A DNA stretch of 64,000 nucleotides from JAFDZV01 sp035549015 (GTDB lineage Bacteria; Bacteroidota; Ignavibacteria; OLB7). Positions within the stretch are counted from its first letter, which is position 1. Each line of letters begins with the position of its first letter. This document shows, piece after piece, positions 46,527-54,311 of this stretch. The notes beneath the pieces are model-generated. The model saw only the letters and a program-made list of their open reading frames with translations. It did no database searches and was not told the origin of the DNA. The stretch covers positions 62,001-126,000 of the forward strand of contig DASZRW010000107.1 in assembly GCA_035549015.1 (NCBI GenBank). The letters run 5' to 3'. A program made the position numbers and the translations under genes.

Positions 46527-46820
46527 ATGGAATGTCCACTCTGCGGTAGCAAGAAGACCATCACACAGGGTAACCCGAGACGACTCACCGATTGGTGGTA
46601 TCGCGACCACTTCTGTCACGAGTGCACGAACACGTTCACCACGCGCCAGGAGCTTCATAGCGTGCGCGTTCCCATACCGAATGCGAAAGGCACGTTCGCA
46701 CTGCGCCTCGCCGAACTGGACGAGCGCATGGTGGAGTACCTGATGCGTCGCGGGCCGTTTCCCGGCAGGCCGCGCAATGCTCGTGATCCGCAGGGCGGTC
46801 TCTTCGGGGAGGGTGTATGA
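46527..46820 (+). CDS. Zinc-finger phage protein, likely late activator (Ogr-like)
   Basis: 97 residues. Two CX2C pairs, CPLCGS at residue 3 and CHECTN after about 25 residues, make one zinc-binding site. The second pair is followed by FTTRQEL, reminiscent of Ogr/Delta-type late activators of P2 and of NrdR zinc ribbons. It stands where Mu has its late activator, between early and morphogenesis genes. Its start is directly behind a strong stem-loop. Confidence 0.55.
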   Translation: MECPLCGSKKTITQGNPRRLTDWWYRDHFCHECTNTFTTRQELHSVRVPIPNAKGTFALRLAELDERMVEYLMRRGPFPGRPRNARDPQGGLFGEGV

Positions 46821-47452
46821 CACTGGCACAACTGGAACGCGCGCTGCAGAAGCTGGTGACCGATGCGCTGGAGAACGGAATGCCGCTGCGGGAACTGGAA
46901 CGGCGCGTTGCGGCGTTGATTGCGGAGAGCAGCATCGCGCAGGGTATGGAGGATGAGCTGATGAGACGTGCTCGGGCGGAGTTCACATGGGTCACAGATC
47001 ACACGATGGATTCCGGAGAGCGCCGCATCCTCTCGGAGATCATGACGGCCGCAGGGACCGAGTTCGCCCGCATCGGGGATGTGATCAACGACCGCGTGGT
47101 GCGCCTGATCAACCGTGGCCTGCGCGGCGACATGTCGTCGGCAGACATGGAGCAGCTTGTAGCGCGGGCGGTGCGTGGTTCGCGTGGCAATGCCGCAACG
47201 ATAGTCTCCACGGCGCTCGGAGCGTTCGACCGCGGGAAGACGCTACTCGATGCCGATCGCGCCGGTGTGACGCGCTTCACGGTGGCAGGCACGCCACCTG
47301 GCGCGATGTCGCACTGGTGGTGCATCGCGCACTATGGCAAGAGCTACACGCGCGACCAGATTCGCCGGATGTCCAACGGCACCACGTTGAGCGTGGAGCT
47401 CCATTGCGGCGGCTGGCGGTGCATACACTACTGGCAGCCGGAAGTCGACTAG
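46817..47452 (+). CDS. F-like minor head protein (phage head morphogenesis)
   Basis: 211 residues, ATGA overlap with the zinc-finger gene. The C-terminal half shows the family pattern: LLDADRAGVTRFTVAGTPPG, then WWCIAHYGKSYTR, an 'RRMSNG' turn, and the closing HCGGWRCIHYW, matching the CGGxxCRHxW motif of SPP1 gp7/Mu F proteins. It is shorter than Mu F and lies on the plus strand, facing the leftward portal genes that it normally follows. Confidence 0.65.
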   Translation: MTLAQLERALQKLVTDALENGMPLRELERRVAALIAESSIAQGMEDELMRRARAEFTWVTDHTMDSGERRILSEIMTAAGTEFARIGDVINDRVVRLINRGLRGDMSSADMEQLVARAVRGSRGNAATIVSTALGAFDRGKTLLDADRAGVTRFTVAGTPPGAMSHWWCIAHYGKSYTRDQIRRMSNGTTLSVELHCGGWRCIHYWQPEVD

Positions 47453-48111
47453 GCCACCATCACCAGATCCAACTGCGTATACGTGTCATCGTCGAGGCCG
47501 ATGAAGCCTGCGGCGTACAGCCCGCGTCCGTAAGACGCACGGGCGTTGTAGGAAAGCATGCGATACTGCAGGAAGATGCGGGCGCCATCAGCGGGGATAG
47601 TGATAACCCGCGTCCGCAGGATGGCGGTCTTCGGTCCGGCGCCGACTTCATCGTAGGCCGGTGAGTCATAGCAGAGCACCGCGCCGGTATCATCCACGAT
47701 GCGCAGGGCGCAGATGAACGGCGAGCCGTTGCCGTAGAAGAACGCGTGCGCCCGCACCTTATACGTGCCGCCTGGCACGTCCAGACCTCCACTCACGATA
47801 TCCACTGTGAACGATTCATCGCTGATCGAGTCATGATCGATCCCGTTCAATGACAGATCGTACCATGCTCCTCCGGTGGTGCTGCCGGAGAAGCTCTCCG
47901 CAGGCAGCCGGTAGACTGCAATCACCTGCCGTACGGCGCCGCCTGCTGATCCGCCCGAGCCGGGTGTTCCCGGTGGCCCCTGCTCTCCCTGGGGTCCTCG
48001 TTCTCCCTGCGGCCCCTGCTCGCCTTCCGGACCTGACGGGCCTGGCGGTCCCGGTACGCCGACCTTGACGTAGATACGGCGTGTGCGCTGGACAATAGAG
48101 ACAACATTCAT
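47449..48111 (-). CDS. Virion protein with collagen-like stretch
   Basis: 220 residues. About 10 Gly-x-y triplets (residues about 19-50, GPPGPSGPEGEQGPQGERG) come after a short N-terminal segment and are followed by a 165-residue beta-rich domain. Collagen-like triple helices are common in phage tail fibres and capsid decorations. Its 3' end overlaps the convergent F-like gene by four bases. It is the last gene of the leftward operon. Confidence 0.7.
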   Translation of the reverse strand: MNVVSIVQRTRRIYVKVGVPGPPGPSGPEGEQGPQGERGPQGEQGPPGTPGSGGSAGGAVRQVIAVYRLPAESFSGSTTGGAWYDLSLNGIDHDSISDESFTVDIVSGGLDVPGGTYKVRAHAFFYGNGSPFICALRIVDDTGAVLCYDSPAYDEVGAGPKTAILRTRVITIPADGARIFLQYRMLSYNARASYGRGLYAAGFIGLDDDTYTQLDLVMVA

Positions 48112-48467
48112 CGGGTGTTCGCTCCTTCGATACGGATGGTGCCATCGAGAGCACAGAAGCGGCCGCCATCATCGGGCGGCGTGGCGAAGATGTCGAAGGT
48201 GTAGACGCCTGGGGGCATGTTGCTCGTGGTCTCCTCGCTGATCGAGACATTTACCACCGTGTCGCCGGCTGCTGACTCGTCCAGGGGGACGAGCCCGTCA
48301 ATAGCCATTGTTGCCGTCACGGAGGCCGCTGACGGGCTCTTTCGGACGGTGCCCGCGAATGCATACCCTGTCAGCACCAGCGGCGGCGCTGTGTCGGTTT
48401 CCGGGTGCAGGGAGAGGCGCAGCATCCACCGTTCCCCCTGCTTGATCGTGTAGTCTCGCGTTTCCAT
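48108..48467 (-). CDS. Phage structural protein, beta-rich, unknown
   Basis: 119 residues (METRDYTIKQGERWML at the start), overlapping the next leftward gene by four bases. Its pattern (KQGERWMLRLSL) resembles the N-terminal module of baseplate upper proteins. Weak. Confidence 0.5.
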   Translation of the reverse strand: METRDYTIKQGERWMLRLSLHPETDTAPPLVLTGYAFAGTVRKSPSAASVTATMAIDGLVPLDESAAGDTVVNVSISEETTSNMPPGVYTFDIFATPPDDGGRFCALDGTIRIEGANTR

Positions 48468-48470
48468 GCG

Positions 48471-48998
48471 TCACAGTTTGAACGTGATTCCTTCGGCCGC
48501 GATCGCGGCCACCTCTGCCTGCTCGTCCGGAGTCAGGCCGAGGAAGCGCCGGCCGCGCAGGGCATTCCAGTAGGCCTTGCGTGCTTCCTCCTGCCGAGCA
48601 AACCCGATCTGCACCTGGCCATCCTGGCCGATCCCTACGATCGCCAGTGACCGCAGCATGCGTCCTTCCGCGGACAGGTTGACGATGCCGCCATGCTGCG
48701 GATACCGTGCCATCTTCAATGCTCGATAGCCCCCGTCGACCAGCACCCACTTCGCACCGCTCTTCGTCTCGAAGTAATGCAGCCGTCCCTTGAGCCGGCT
48801 GCGTGCCTGGCCGGTGATGCCACCGGCTGGCATGGCGAACGTCTTCTCCGAGTACGGCGGGAACCGGTAGGCGTTCCCCTGCTCGTCGACACCGACACCG
48901 GACAGTGTCCGGCGCTGCATGATGGTGATCGCCCGCAGGCCGGCACGGCGCAACGCGCGATCGCCGATCACGATCTGGACGTCATCCCGCGTGATCAT
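48471..48998 (-). CDS. Phage virion morphogenesis-like protein (Mu gpG position)
   Basis: 175 residues from the ATG at 48998, overlapping the portal stop. The middle (AYRFPPYSEKTFAMPAG, LHYFETKSGAKWVLVDGGYRAL) is like phage virion/tail completion proteins. Mu gpG lies downstream of the portal and F genes, as here apart from F. Moderately supported. Confidence 0.5.
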   Translation of the reverse strand: MITRDDVQIVIGDRALRRAGLRAITIMQRRTLSGVGVDEQGNAYRFPPYSEKTFAMPAGGITGQARSRLKGRLHYFETKSGAKWVLVDGGYRALKMARYPQHGGIVNLSAEGRMLRSLAIVGIGQDGQVQIGFARQEEARKAYWNALRGRRFLGLTPDEQAEVAAIAAEGITFKL

Positions 48999-50188
48999 GT
49001 CGGCACGCTCCAATCGAACACATCCTCGCCGGGCGCCGGCATTGGATATCCGATGCGCCGGTATACCTCCGCGCGCGACAGCGGCACGCCAGCCGACTTC
49101 GCCTCATTGACCACCGCAATCTCCTTCTCCGCGTCCAGCACCTCAGTCTCCGTGATTCCCCACTGCCAGGGGACGTCACCGAGCTGCGCCGTGGGCGAAA
49201 CGTTGATCTGGAAGTCGAACAACAGTAGCTGGTCATTGATGTCGTCTTCCAGGCAGGTAAGATCGTCGAAGCCCACCTCGTCGGTGCCTCGCTCCTGCAC
49301 CTCGACGGCGGCACGGCTGCCGCCACTGCTCGGCAGAGCCGATACGTTCGCCTCGCCGAGCACGGCGATCGCCATATCCAGCGCAAGATCCGCACGCAGA
49401 TCACGGAACGAATTGGAGCCCGCGGCCTCCGCAACCTTGCTGTAGACGAAATTGATCGCGTCACTGGTCAGCGCCCAATTATTCTTCGTGATGCCGCGTA
49501 GGGCCTGCGCGGCAGCCAACTTGTCCGCGTTGCTTGCCCACGGTTTATGCTGTGCCTGAACGACGCCTTTGAGCTTGCGGTTGTACGTACCCCACTCGCG
49601 GCCGTTCTCATCAAGTAGGATGGTATGGAACAGCAGGCTGCGCAGCACGCCGCCACGGAAGTCGGAATCATCACAGCTCGCGATGAACGTCTGGCGAGGA
49701 AGGTCACGCAGGTATGTACGGGCTATGGTATCCTGATCGGCAAGGATCGCGGCGTTCAGGATATCATCCCCGTTCTGTTCCAGCTCATACGGACGGTACC
49801 GCTTCACGATCTGCGGTGTGGTCCCGTATGCACCTCCGGGAATCCAGTTCAGCGACACGTTGCGGATGCCATGCATCGGCCGGTCGGTATGCCATTGCAT
49901 CAGCTTCTTGATGATGCGCGAGCACCGCAGCTGCGCCGCAGCCGCACGGTCCAAATCGGCCTTGTCGTGTGCCGTGATCGACCAGTCGAAACTGGCAACC
50001 TTCACACGTCGCTTGCGGATGTGTCCACCGAGGCGTGGCTGCGCTTTCGGCATCTTTGCCAGCATGTACATCAGCGGCCGCACATCACGCGCCACGTCGT
50101 CGATCTGGTCTGCCAGTGTCAGCGCAGCGACCGCTTGCTCGATCGTCGGCAGGAGTTGCTTGAGCAACGGTGCATAGGCGTACGGCAT
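48995..50188 (-). CDS. Portal protein (DUF935, Mu gp29-like)
   Basis: 397 residues. Forms the dodecameric portal through which DNA is packaged and ejected. The segment IPGGAYGTTPQIVKRYRPYE, a KLKGVVQAQHKPW stretch and an EAGVPLSRAEVYRRIG-like ending (EAKSAGVPLSRAEVYRRIGY) match the Mu gp29/DUF935 type. It overlaps the small gene upstream by one base and the morphogenesis gene downstream by four, part of a tightly packed leftward operon. Confidence 0.82.
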   Translation of the reverse strand: MPYAYAPLLKQLLPTIEQAVAALTLADQIDDVARDVRPLMYMLAKMPKAQPRLGGHIRKRRVKVASFDWSITAHDKADLDRAAAAQLRCSRIIKKLMQWHTDRPMHGIRNVSLNWIPGGAYGTTPQIVKRYRPYELEQNGDDILNAAILADQDTIARTYLRDLPRQTFIASCDDSDFRGGVLRSLLFHTILLDENGREWGTYNRKLKGVVQAQHKPWASNADKLAAAQALRGITKNNWALTSDAINFVYSKVAEAAGSNSFRDLRADLALDMAIAVLGEANVSALPSSGGSRAAVEVQERGTDEVGFDDLTCLEDDINDQLLLFDFQINVSPTAQLGDVPWQWGITETEVLDAEKEIAVVNEAKSAGVPLSRAEVYRRIGYPMPAPGEDVFDWSVPT

Positions 50189-50385
50189 CAGTCACACTCC
50201 TCGGTGGACGTGTTCCACCCTTCACGGAAGTATTGCCACCATGTCCTACGGTCGAATCCCTCCACGTCCTCGGGATCGTGATCCCACTGCGGAGGAATGA
50301 ACATATGCACGATACAACTGAGCGCGCAGCCGGCATTCAGGGCCGCGTGCCGGAACCAACGGCGAAAGAACATGGGTGTCCTCAT
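50188..50385 (-). CDS. Small phage protein between terminase and portal
   Basis: 65 residues, aromatic and basic at the N-terminus (FFRRWFRHAALN). Its start overlaps the stop of the downstream-frame terminase fragment (ATGA) and its stop touches the portal start. Operon-style coupling supports expression. Unknown function. Confidence 0.6.
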   Translation of the reverse strand: MRTPMFFRRWFRHAALNAGCALSCIVHMFIPPQWDHDPEDVEGFDRRTWWQYFREGWNTSTEECD

Positions 50386-50580
50386 TCGATGTCGTTCAAG
50401 AGACTGGCTACGTCGAGGTAACCATTGTTCGTGGTCGTCGTCTGGCCGGGTGCATCATCGGGAGTCGGGGCCAGGCCGATCTCGGTCAGTAATTGCAGGG
50501 CGCAGATCACGACGTCCGGAAAGTCATCCTTGCGGGATTGCTTCTTTCCGTGGAAGGCGAACCATTGCTTCAGCGCGCTT
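50382..50580 (-). pseudogene. C-terminal part of terminase large subunit, in a shifted frame
   Basis: Continues the terminase from the point where its own frame runs into a stop: LKQWFAFHGKKQSRKDDFPD and ICALQLLTEIG, the end of a nuclease domain with the last conserved Asp. It has no start of its own. Its stop overlaps the ATG of the next gene in the ATGA manner used in this operon. Needs a single-base correction or a +1 shift near 50570-50583. Confidence 0.7.
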
Positions 50581-51978
50581 GCCGTCTTCGTGCAGCGCCA
50601 TGTCGGGCGGGAAGTAAAGGCGGTCACCGTTGTACACCAGCGCCGCTCCGATCGAGATGTTGTCGACCGTGTAGCGATAGAAGTGCAGAGGCGGATAGGC
50701 ACGCTGATTGATTCGGCACCAGGCTACGATGTGGTTCGTCCAGTGGGCCTCCTGCGAGACGGAACCATCCATGGCGAGCATGACGATGCGGTCGTTGCGC
50801 ATGCCCAGAGCCGACTCCAGCACATGCTCGGGTGCTCGCATCGACCGGCACACCACACCAGGGAGGATGTAGAACGCCATTGTCGATGGTGCGAACAGCA
50901 GACCCACCACCGCCGTCGTGTCGCCGGCTCCCTTCAATGAGAGGTTCGGATCGGTGACGACGACACCACGCGCATCATCGGGTAGTGATCGCCACAGGTG
51001 ATAATGATCGCGTGTAAAGAACTCGCCGTCCGGCTGCCGCGGCTCCTGCATGTCGTTACCCCAGAAGTCGGCATCGTCGAGCGCATTGGTTGCGGCCTGG
51101 ACATCCTCGAGTGTCGTGCACCCCGGGAATCGTTCCGGCCATAGCACGCCATACTCCGGGCTCCAAATCGGCCAACAATGCACATACCAACCCGCAGACA
51201 GCGTTCCCTTCTCTGCCTGCTGCTTGAGCACATTGCTCGCACACCGGACATCGAAGTTGTTCGCAGACCAGTAGAGTACACCAGTGCGGCTGAGAGAACG
51301 GCGCGCCTCGGAGATGAAGCGGATGCGCGCCTTGACCTGGTCATCACCCAGCGGCGATACGCTGGTCTCGAAGTCATCGCAGAGAATGAATCGCGGTCGT
51401 CCGAAGCCCTTGGTAAAGCCTCGAAGCGACACTCCCTCACTGAAGGCCCCGATCGTTGCCACTGGCTGGAAGCGGCCGTTCATGTAGGTCCGGAAGCGGA
51501 TCTGCTTCTCGTTGTTTTCGATACACTCCACACCGAAGTCGTGTGCGATGCGCGGATTGTAGAAGACCATCTCGGCGATATCGTCGAGGATATTCGACGA
51601 GGTGGGTATCACCTGAGAAAGTGTCGCAGCAGTCTGCACCTGAGCGGTCAGCGTAAGCCAGGCCAAGACCATCTTCATCTTCACCGTCTTGCCGTGATCG
51701 CGCGGTCCCAGGAACAGGTGCACGCCTGGCGTATGGCAGCTATCGACGATGTCGCGATGCAATGCATTCGGAGGCCAGTATCCATCCAGATGTACCTGGG
51801 GCGGGAAGTAGATCCGCTCAAACTCACAGAACGATTCCGTTGCAGCCGCCACACGTTCGGCCTGCCGCTCCGGTGTGCGCTCGCTCAGATCCCACGGCTC
51901 GGCAGCCTGCAGGCTGCGCTCACGTATGGCACGCACCTCCAGCTCTGCCAGGCTACGCTCTATGACTGAGAAGCTCAT
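50524..51978 (-). CDS. Terminase large subunit (ATPase and most of the nuclease), frame ends early
   Basis: 484 residues as read. The ATPase domain has Walker A GPRDHGKT (91-98) and a Walker B-like FILCDDFE; a nuclease domain follows (VVVTDPNLSLKGAGDTTAV, with its first Asp). It drives headful packaging. The frame stops at 50524, but the family continues in the +1 frame to 50382, so the gene spans 50382-51978 with one base too many. The start overlaps the small-subunit stop by four bases. Either an assembly error, a true mutation, or a recoding site. Confidence 0.85.
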   Translation of the reverse strand: MSFSVIERSLAELEVRAIRERSLQAAEPWDLSERTPERQAERVAAATESFCEFERIYFPPQVHLDGYWPPNALHRDIVDSCHTPGVHLFLGPRDHGKTVKMKMVLAWLTLTAQVQTAATLSQVIPTSSNILDDIAEMVFYNPRIAHDFGVECIENNEKQIRFRTYMNGRFQPVATIGAFSEGVSLRGFTKGFGRPRFILCDDFETSVSPLGDDQVKARIRFISEARRSLSRTGVLYWSANNFDVRCASNVLKQQAEKGTLSAGWYVHCWPIWSPEYGVLWPERFPGCTTLEDVQAATNALDDADFWGNDMQEPRQPDGEFFTRDHYHLWRSLPDDARGVVVTDPNLSLKGAGDTTAVVGLLFAPSTMAFYILPGVVCRSMRAPEHVLESALGMRNDRIVMLAMDGSVSQEAHWTNHIVAWCRINQRAYPPLHFYRYTVDNISIGAALVYNGDRLYFPPDMALHEDGKRAEAMVRLPRKEAIPQG

Positions 51979-52508
51979 GCGGCCAATACCTCGCGAATGA
52001 TCTTGATCACATCGTCCGTCGTAGCACTCGGGACAAAGCGTCGAACGAGACGCAACAGAACCTCCGCGTCGAGGCTATGCAGATGGTCGCCAATAGACAC
52101 ACGCTGCATCGTCAACCGCACCTGTGTGAGCTTGTACATGAGCTGCACGCGATCGGCGGTCGACAGCGTGCGATCGGCGGCGATGTCGATCACGAGCAGG
52201 CGGTATTCCTCCTCGAACCGTTCATCACTCTCGCTGATCGACTCCAGCGCGGCCGCCACATCCGCCTCCTTCGCAGTCACCAGATCGCGGGCGCTCGGCT
52301 GCCGCCGTGGCTTCGACGGGCGTGCACCACGCAACCGGCCTGCCCGATAGTCCTCGACCGCCTTGCGGACCTGGGCAACCGAGACGTTCATGGCCCGCGC
52401 CATGGACTCGTAGCTGACGCTCGCACCACGTTCCCGCAGGCGCAGGTACTTCTGTGCAATCAGCGCACGCGTGGAGGATGGCAGCGTGTGGGATTTTGGT
52501 CTGCGCAT
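51975..52508 (-). CDS. Terminase small subunit-like protein with HTH
   Basis: 177 residues from the ATG at 52508. An N-terminal helix-turn-helix (VSYESMARAMNVSVAQVRKA), a basic linker and a long helical C-terminal half. Position directly before the large subunit and four-base overlap with it fit the DNA-recognition subunit (Mu gp27-type). The frame is open further upstream but that part overlaps the shifted end of the previous gene. Confidence 0.65.
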   Translation of the reverse strand: MRRPKSHTLPSSTRALIAQKYLRLRERGASVSYESMARAMNVSVAQVRKAVEDYRAGRLRGARPSKPRRQPSARDLVTAKEADVAAALESISESDERFEEEYRLLVIDIAADRTLSTADRVQLMYKLTQVRLTMQRVSIGDHLHSLDAEVLLRLVRRFVPSATTDDVIKIIREVLAA

Positions 52509-52554
52509 TATGATGCCTGGTACGTGATAGGGACAATGAACTCCGTGCTCACCG

Positions 52555-52941
52555 TCACGTAGCTCGGGGCCTCCACCTCGACGAGCAGCGGCTCCCGGCT
52601 CCAGGAGCGAATAACATCTGCCGGCCACTACGGCTCAGCGTCGTCAGATGATCGATCAGGCCGCGCAGCAGGTGCACGCCGCGTTTGCGCGCCGCTGCCC
52701 GTCCATCGGTCGATACCGCCGTCACCCAGATCGTGCACGTTGCGGATTCCTGGACCGGCTGTGCGGCAATGCCTGGCGTCAGCGCGCCGGGCAACAACGA
52801 GATCCAGACAGACTCGCCGTCGATCACATCATCGCCGAGCATGCCCTGGCGCACGGAGGCGGGATCGATTCCGGTGGCCTCGAGATGCTCCTGCACGATC
52901 GCGGTAATCGCGTCCCACTCGTCGGCAAACGTTCTCACCAT
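52555..52941 (-). CDS. Head-tail connector/tail terminator-like protein, C-terminus frameshifted
   Basis: 128 residues as read, but the last 25 (RPRAT ending) look like shadow sequence. In the -1 frame from about 52617 the peptide continues as DVIRSWSREPLLVEVEAP and ends TEFIVPITYQAS with a stop at 52508-52510. That stop overlaps the next ATG (TAATG), as elsewhere in this operon. One base seems to be missing. The fold type (short alpha/beta, LLRGLIDHL helix) suggests a tail terminator or connector; not certain. Confidence 0.55.
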   Translation of the reverse strand: MVRTFADEWDAITAIVQEHLEATGIDPASVRQGMLGDDVIDGESVWISLLPGALTPGIAAQPVQESATCTIWVTAVSTDGRAAARKRGVHLLRGLIDHLTTLSRSGRQMLFAPGAGSRCSSRWRPRAT

Positions 52942-53300
52942 GCGATGCCTCCATCCATGTCGCCAACCTGCGCATCCTGCGATCCAGTTGGCGCAGTCGT
53001 CTTGTAGAGCTCCAGTTCATCACGCGTGGCCTTATACAGTGCCTGGCATGCCTGCACCACCTCCGGTTTCACGCCCGCGACTTTGGGCATGCGCCGCGCA
53101 TAGATGATATCGGCGACCGCCTGTTGAGCCCAATCGGGTGACGCCTGGGGATCGTCCGGAGGCGTTACTCCGGTGATCTGCGTGACGAGAGCGGCGGCAG
53201 ACGCCTGGTCGCTCTCGAAGCTCTGAGCGGCTTTGGTGAGCGTTTCCGCGTTGGTCTTCCCGACGCGCTGCTCGAATTGGTCATAGCTGAGGAACGGCAT
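52935..53300 (-). CDS. gp36/DUF1320-like head-tail connector
   Basis: 121 residues, first gene of the leftward operon. Begins MPFLSYDQFEQRVG, with a helical body (QQAVADIIYARRMP, QACQALYKATRDELELY) like the connector proteins of Mu-like phages (DUF1320/gp6-like). It would extend the portal neck. Assigned from layout and helix pattern. Confidence 0.5.
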   Translation of the reverse strand: MPFLSYDQFEQRVGKTNAETLTKAAQSFESDQASAAALVTQITGVTPPDDPQASPDWAQQAVADIIYARRMPKVAGVKPEVVQACQALYKATRDELELYKTTAPTGSQDAQVGDMDGGIAW

Positions 53301-53336
53301 GTGCGCAACCTACAACGCCACCACAACCACTTTTTC

Positions 53337-53358
53337 CTAGTCCTAGTTCTAGGACTAG
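53337..53358. promoter_or_regulatory. CTAG-rich palindrome between the divergent late operons, candidate activator site
   Basis: CTAGTCCTAG (53337-53346), TT, CTAGGACTAG (53349-53358): 10-bp perfect arms with a central TT. A further CACTAGAG follows. Five CTAG tetramers lie within about 30 bases, which is striking because CTAG is normally rare in bacterial DNA. It sits 37 bases from the leftward start and about 110 from the rightward start. Confidence 0.6.
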
Positions 53359-53470
53359 CACTAGAGAAAAGCCCCGTTGTGACGAGCGTACGTTTGCACC
53401 GTGATCCCGCGCACCGGTACTGGCAGTGGCCAGCAGGTCACCGCTGCGCCACACAAACGCACTCACACTC

Positions 53471-53689
53471 ATGGGACAGGAGATAGTAGCACCAACGCAT
53501 CCGGAGTCGGCGCTCGCCGATGCGCTGGTCAACGCGCTGGCGATGGCCGGATTGTCGGAACAGATCATCCCGCATGTGCGGGGATGCGCACGCAAGGCTG
53601 CATCGATACTGGCTGCATCGGCGGTGCTGCCGATGGTTGTTGAAACGCGCCGGGCCCTTTCAGGCGAGGAGGTGAAGAACGATGGGTAA
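53471..53689 (+). CDS. Small late phage protein, unknown
   Basis: 72 residues from the ATG at 53471, first gene of the rightward late operon. Helical, with VNALAMAGLSEQIIPHVRG. Overlaps the next gene by eight bases. No known domain; part of the head gene group by position. Confidence 0.5.
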   Translation: MGQEIVAPTHPESALADALVNALAMAGLSEQIIPHVRGCARKAASILAASAVLPMVVETRRALSGEEVKNDG

Positions 53690-54272
53690 GTGGGGAGACT
53701 TCTTTCGCAAACTGGCCGGCGATCGCGCCGAGGAGCTGAAGGCCGACATCGAGACCGCCGAGAAGGAGCTCGATCAGCCGGCACCGCAACCCGAGAACAA
53801 GCCGGCACCAAAGCCGGAAGAGAAACCAAAGACGGACGAAAAGCCTGTGCCGACCGATACGACCGACATCTCCAAGCTGATCGCTGAAGCAGTGACCGCG
53901 GGCAACAAGCCGCTCGCTGACCGGCTCGACGCTATCGAGAAGGCGAGTTCGGAGCGGGCATCGGCAGAGCTGACCGCGAAGGTGGAGTCGGCATTGAAGG
54001 AGCACTTGGGCGTACGATGGCCGGAGTCGAAGCGGGAGGATCTGAAGAAGATGCTGACCGACTCCTACGACAACACGATGGCCATGCTCGCGATGATGCC
54101 GAAGAACCCTGCGGTCAACCGTGATGTCCAGGCCGAACAGCCGCAACAGCAGCCGCAACAAGCGCAGCAGCAATCCACTGCGGATCGGTACAAGGCGACG
54201 AAGGATGCGGCTGTCGCATCTATCCAGGCTGCATACTCTGCGGGCCTGCCAAACGGAAGCGCACAGGAGTAA
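53682..54272 (+). CDS. Head scaffold-like protein
   Basis: 196 residues, highly charged, low-complexity: a Pro/Glu/Lys linker (PQPENKPAPKPEEKPK), helical middle (LIAEAVTAGNKPLADRL, ELTAKVESALKE) and a Gln-rich stretch (QQQPQQAQQQ). It lies just before the major capsid gene, where scaffolds are found. No protease gene is visible, which scaffold removal would normally need. Confidence 0.6.
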   Translation: MGKWGDFFRKLAGDRAEELKADIETAEKELDQPAPQPENKPAPKPEEKPKTDEKPVPTDTTDISKLIAEAVTAGNKPLADRLDAIEKASSERASAELTAKVESALKEHLGVRWPESKREDLKKMLTDSYDNTMAMLAMMPKNPAVNRDVQAEQPQQQPQQAQQQSTADRYKATKDAAVASIQAAYSAGLPNGSAQE

Positions 54273-54311
54273 GCTTCGCGAGTTCATTCATACGCACAAG
54301 GAACATCTACT

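Noticed and set aside
46527..46820. NrdR transcriptional repressor
   Set aside because: Lacks the ATP-cone domain and sits in a phage late-activator position.
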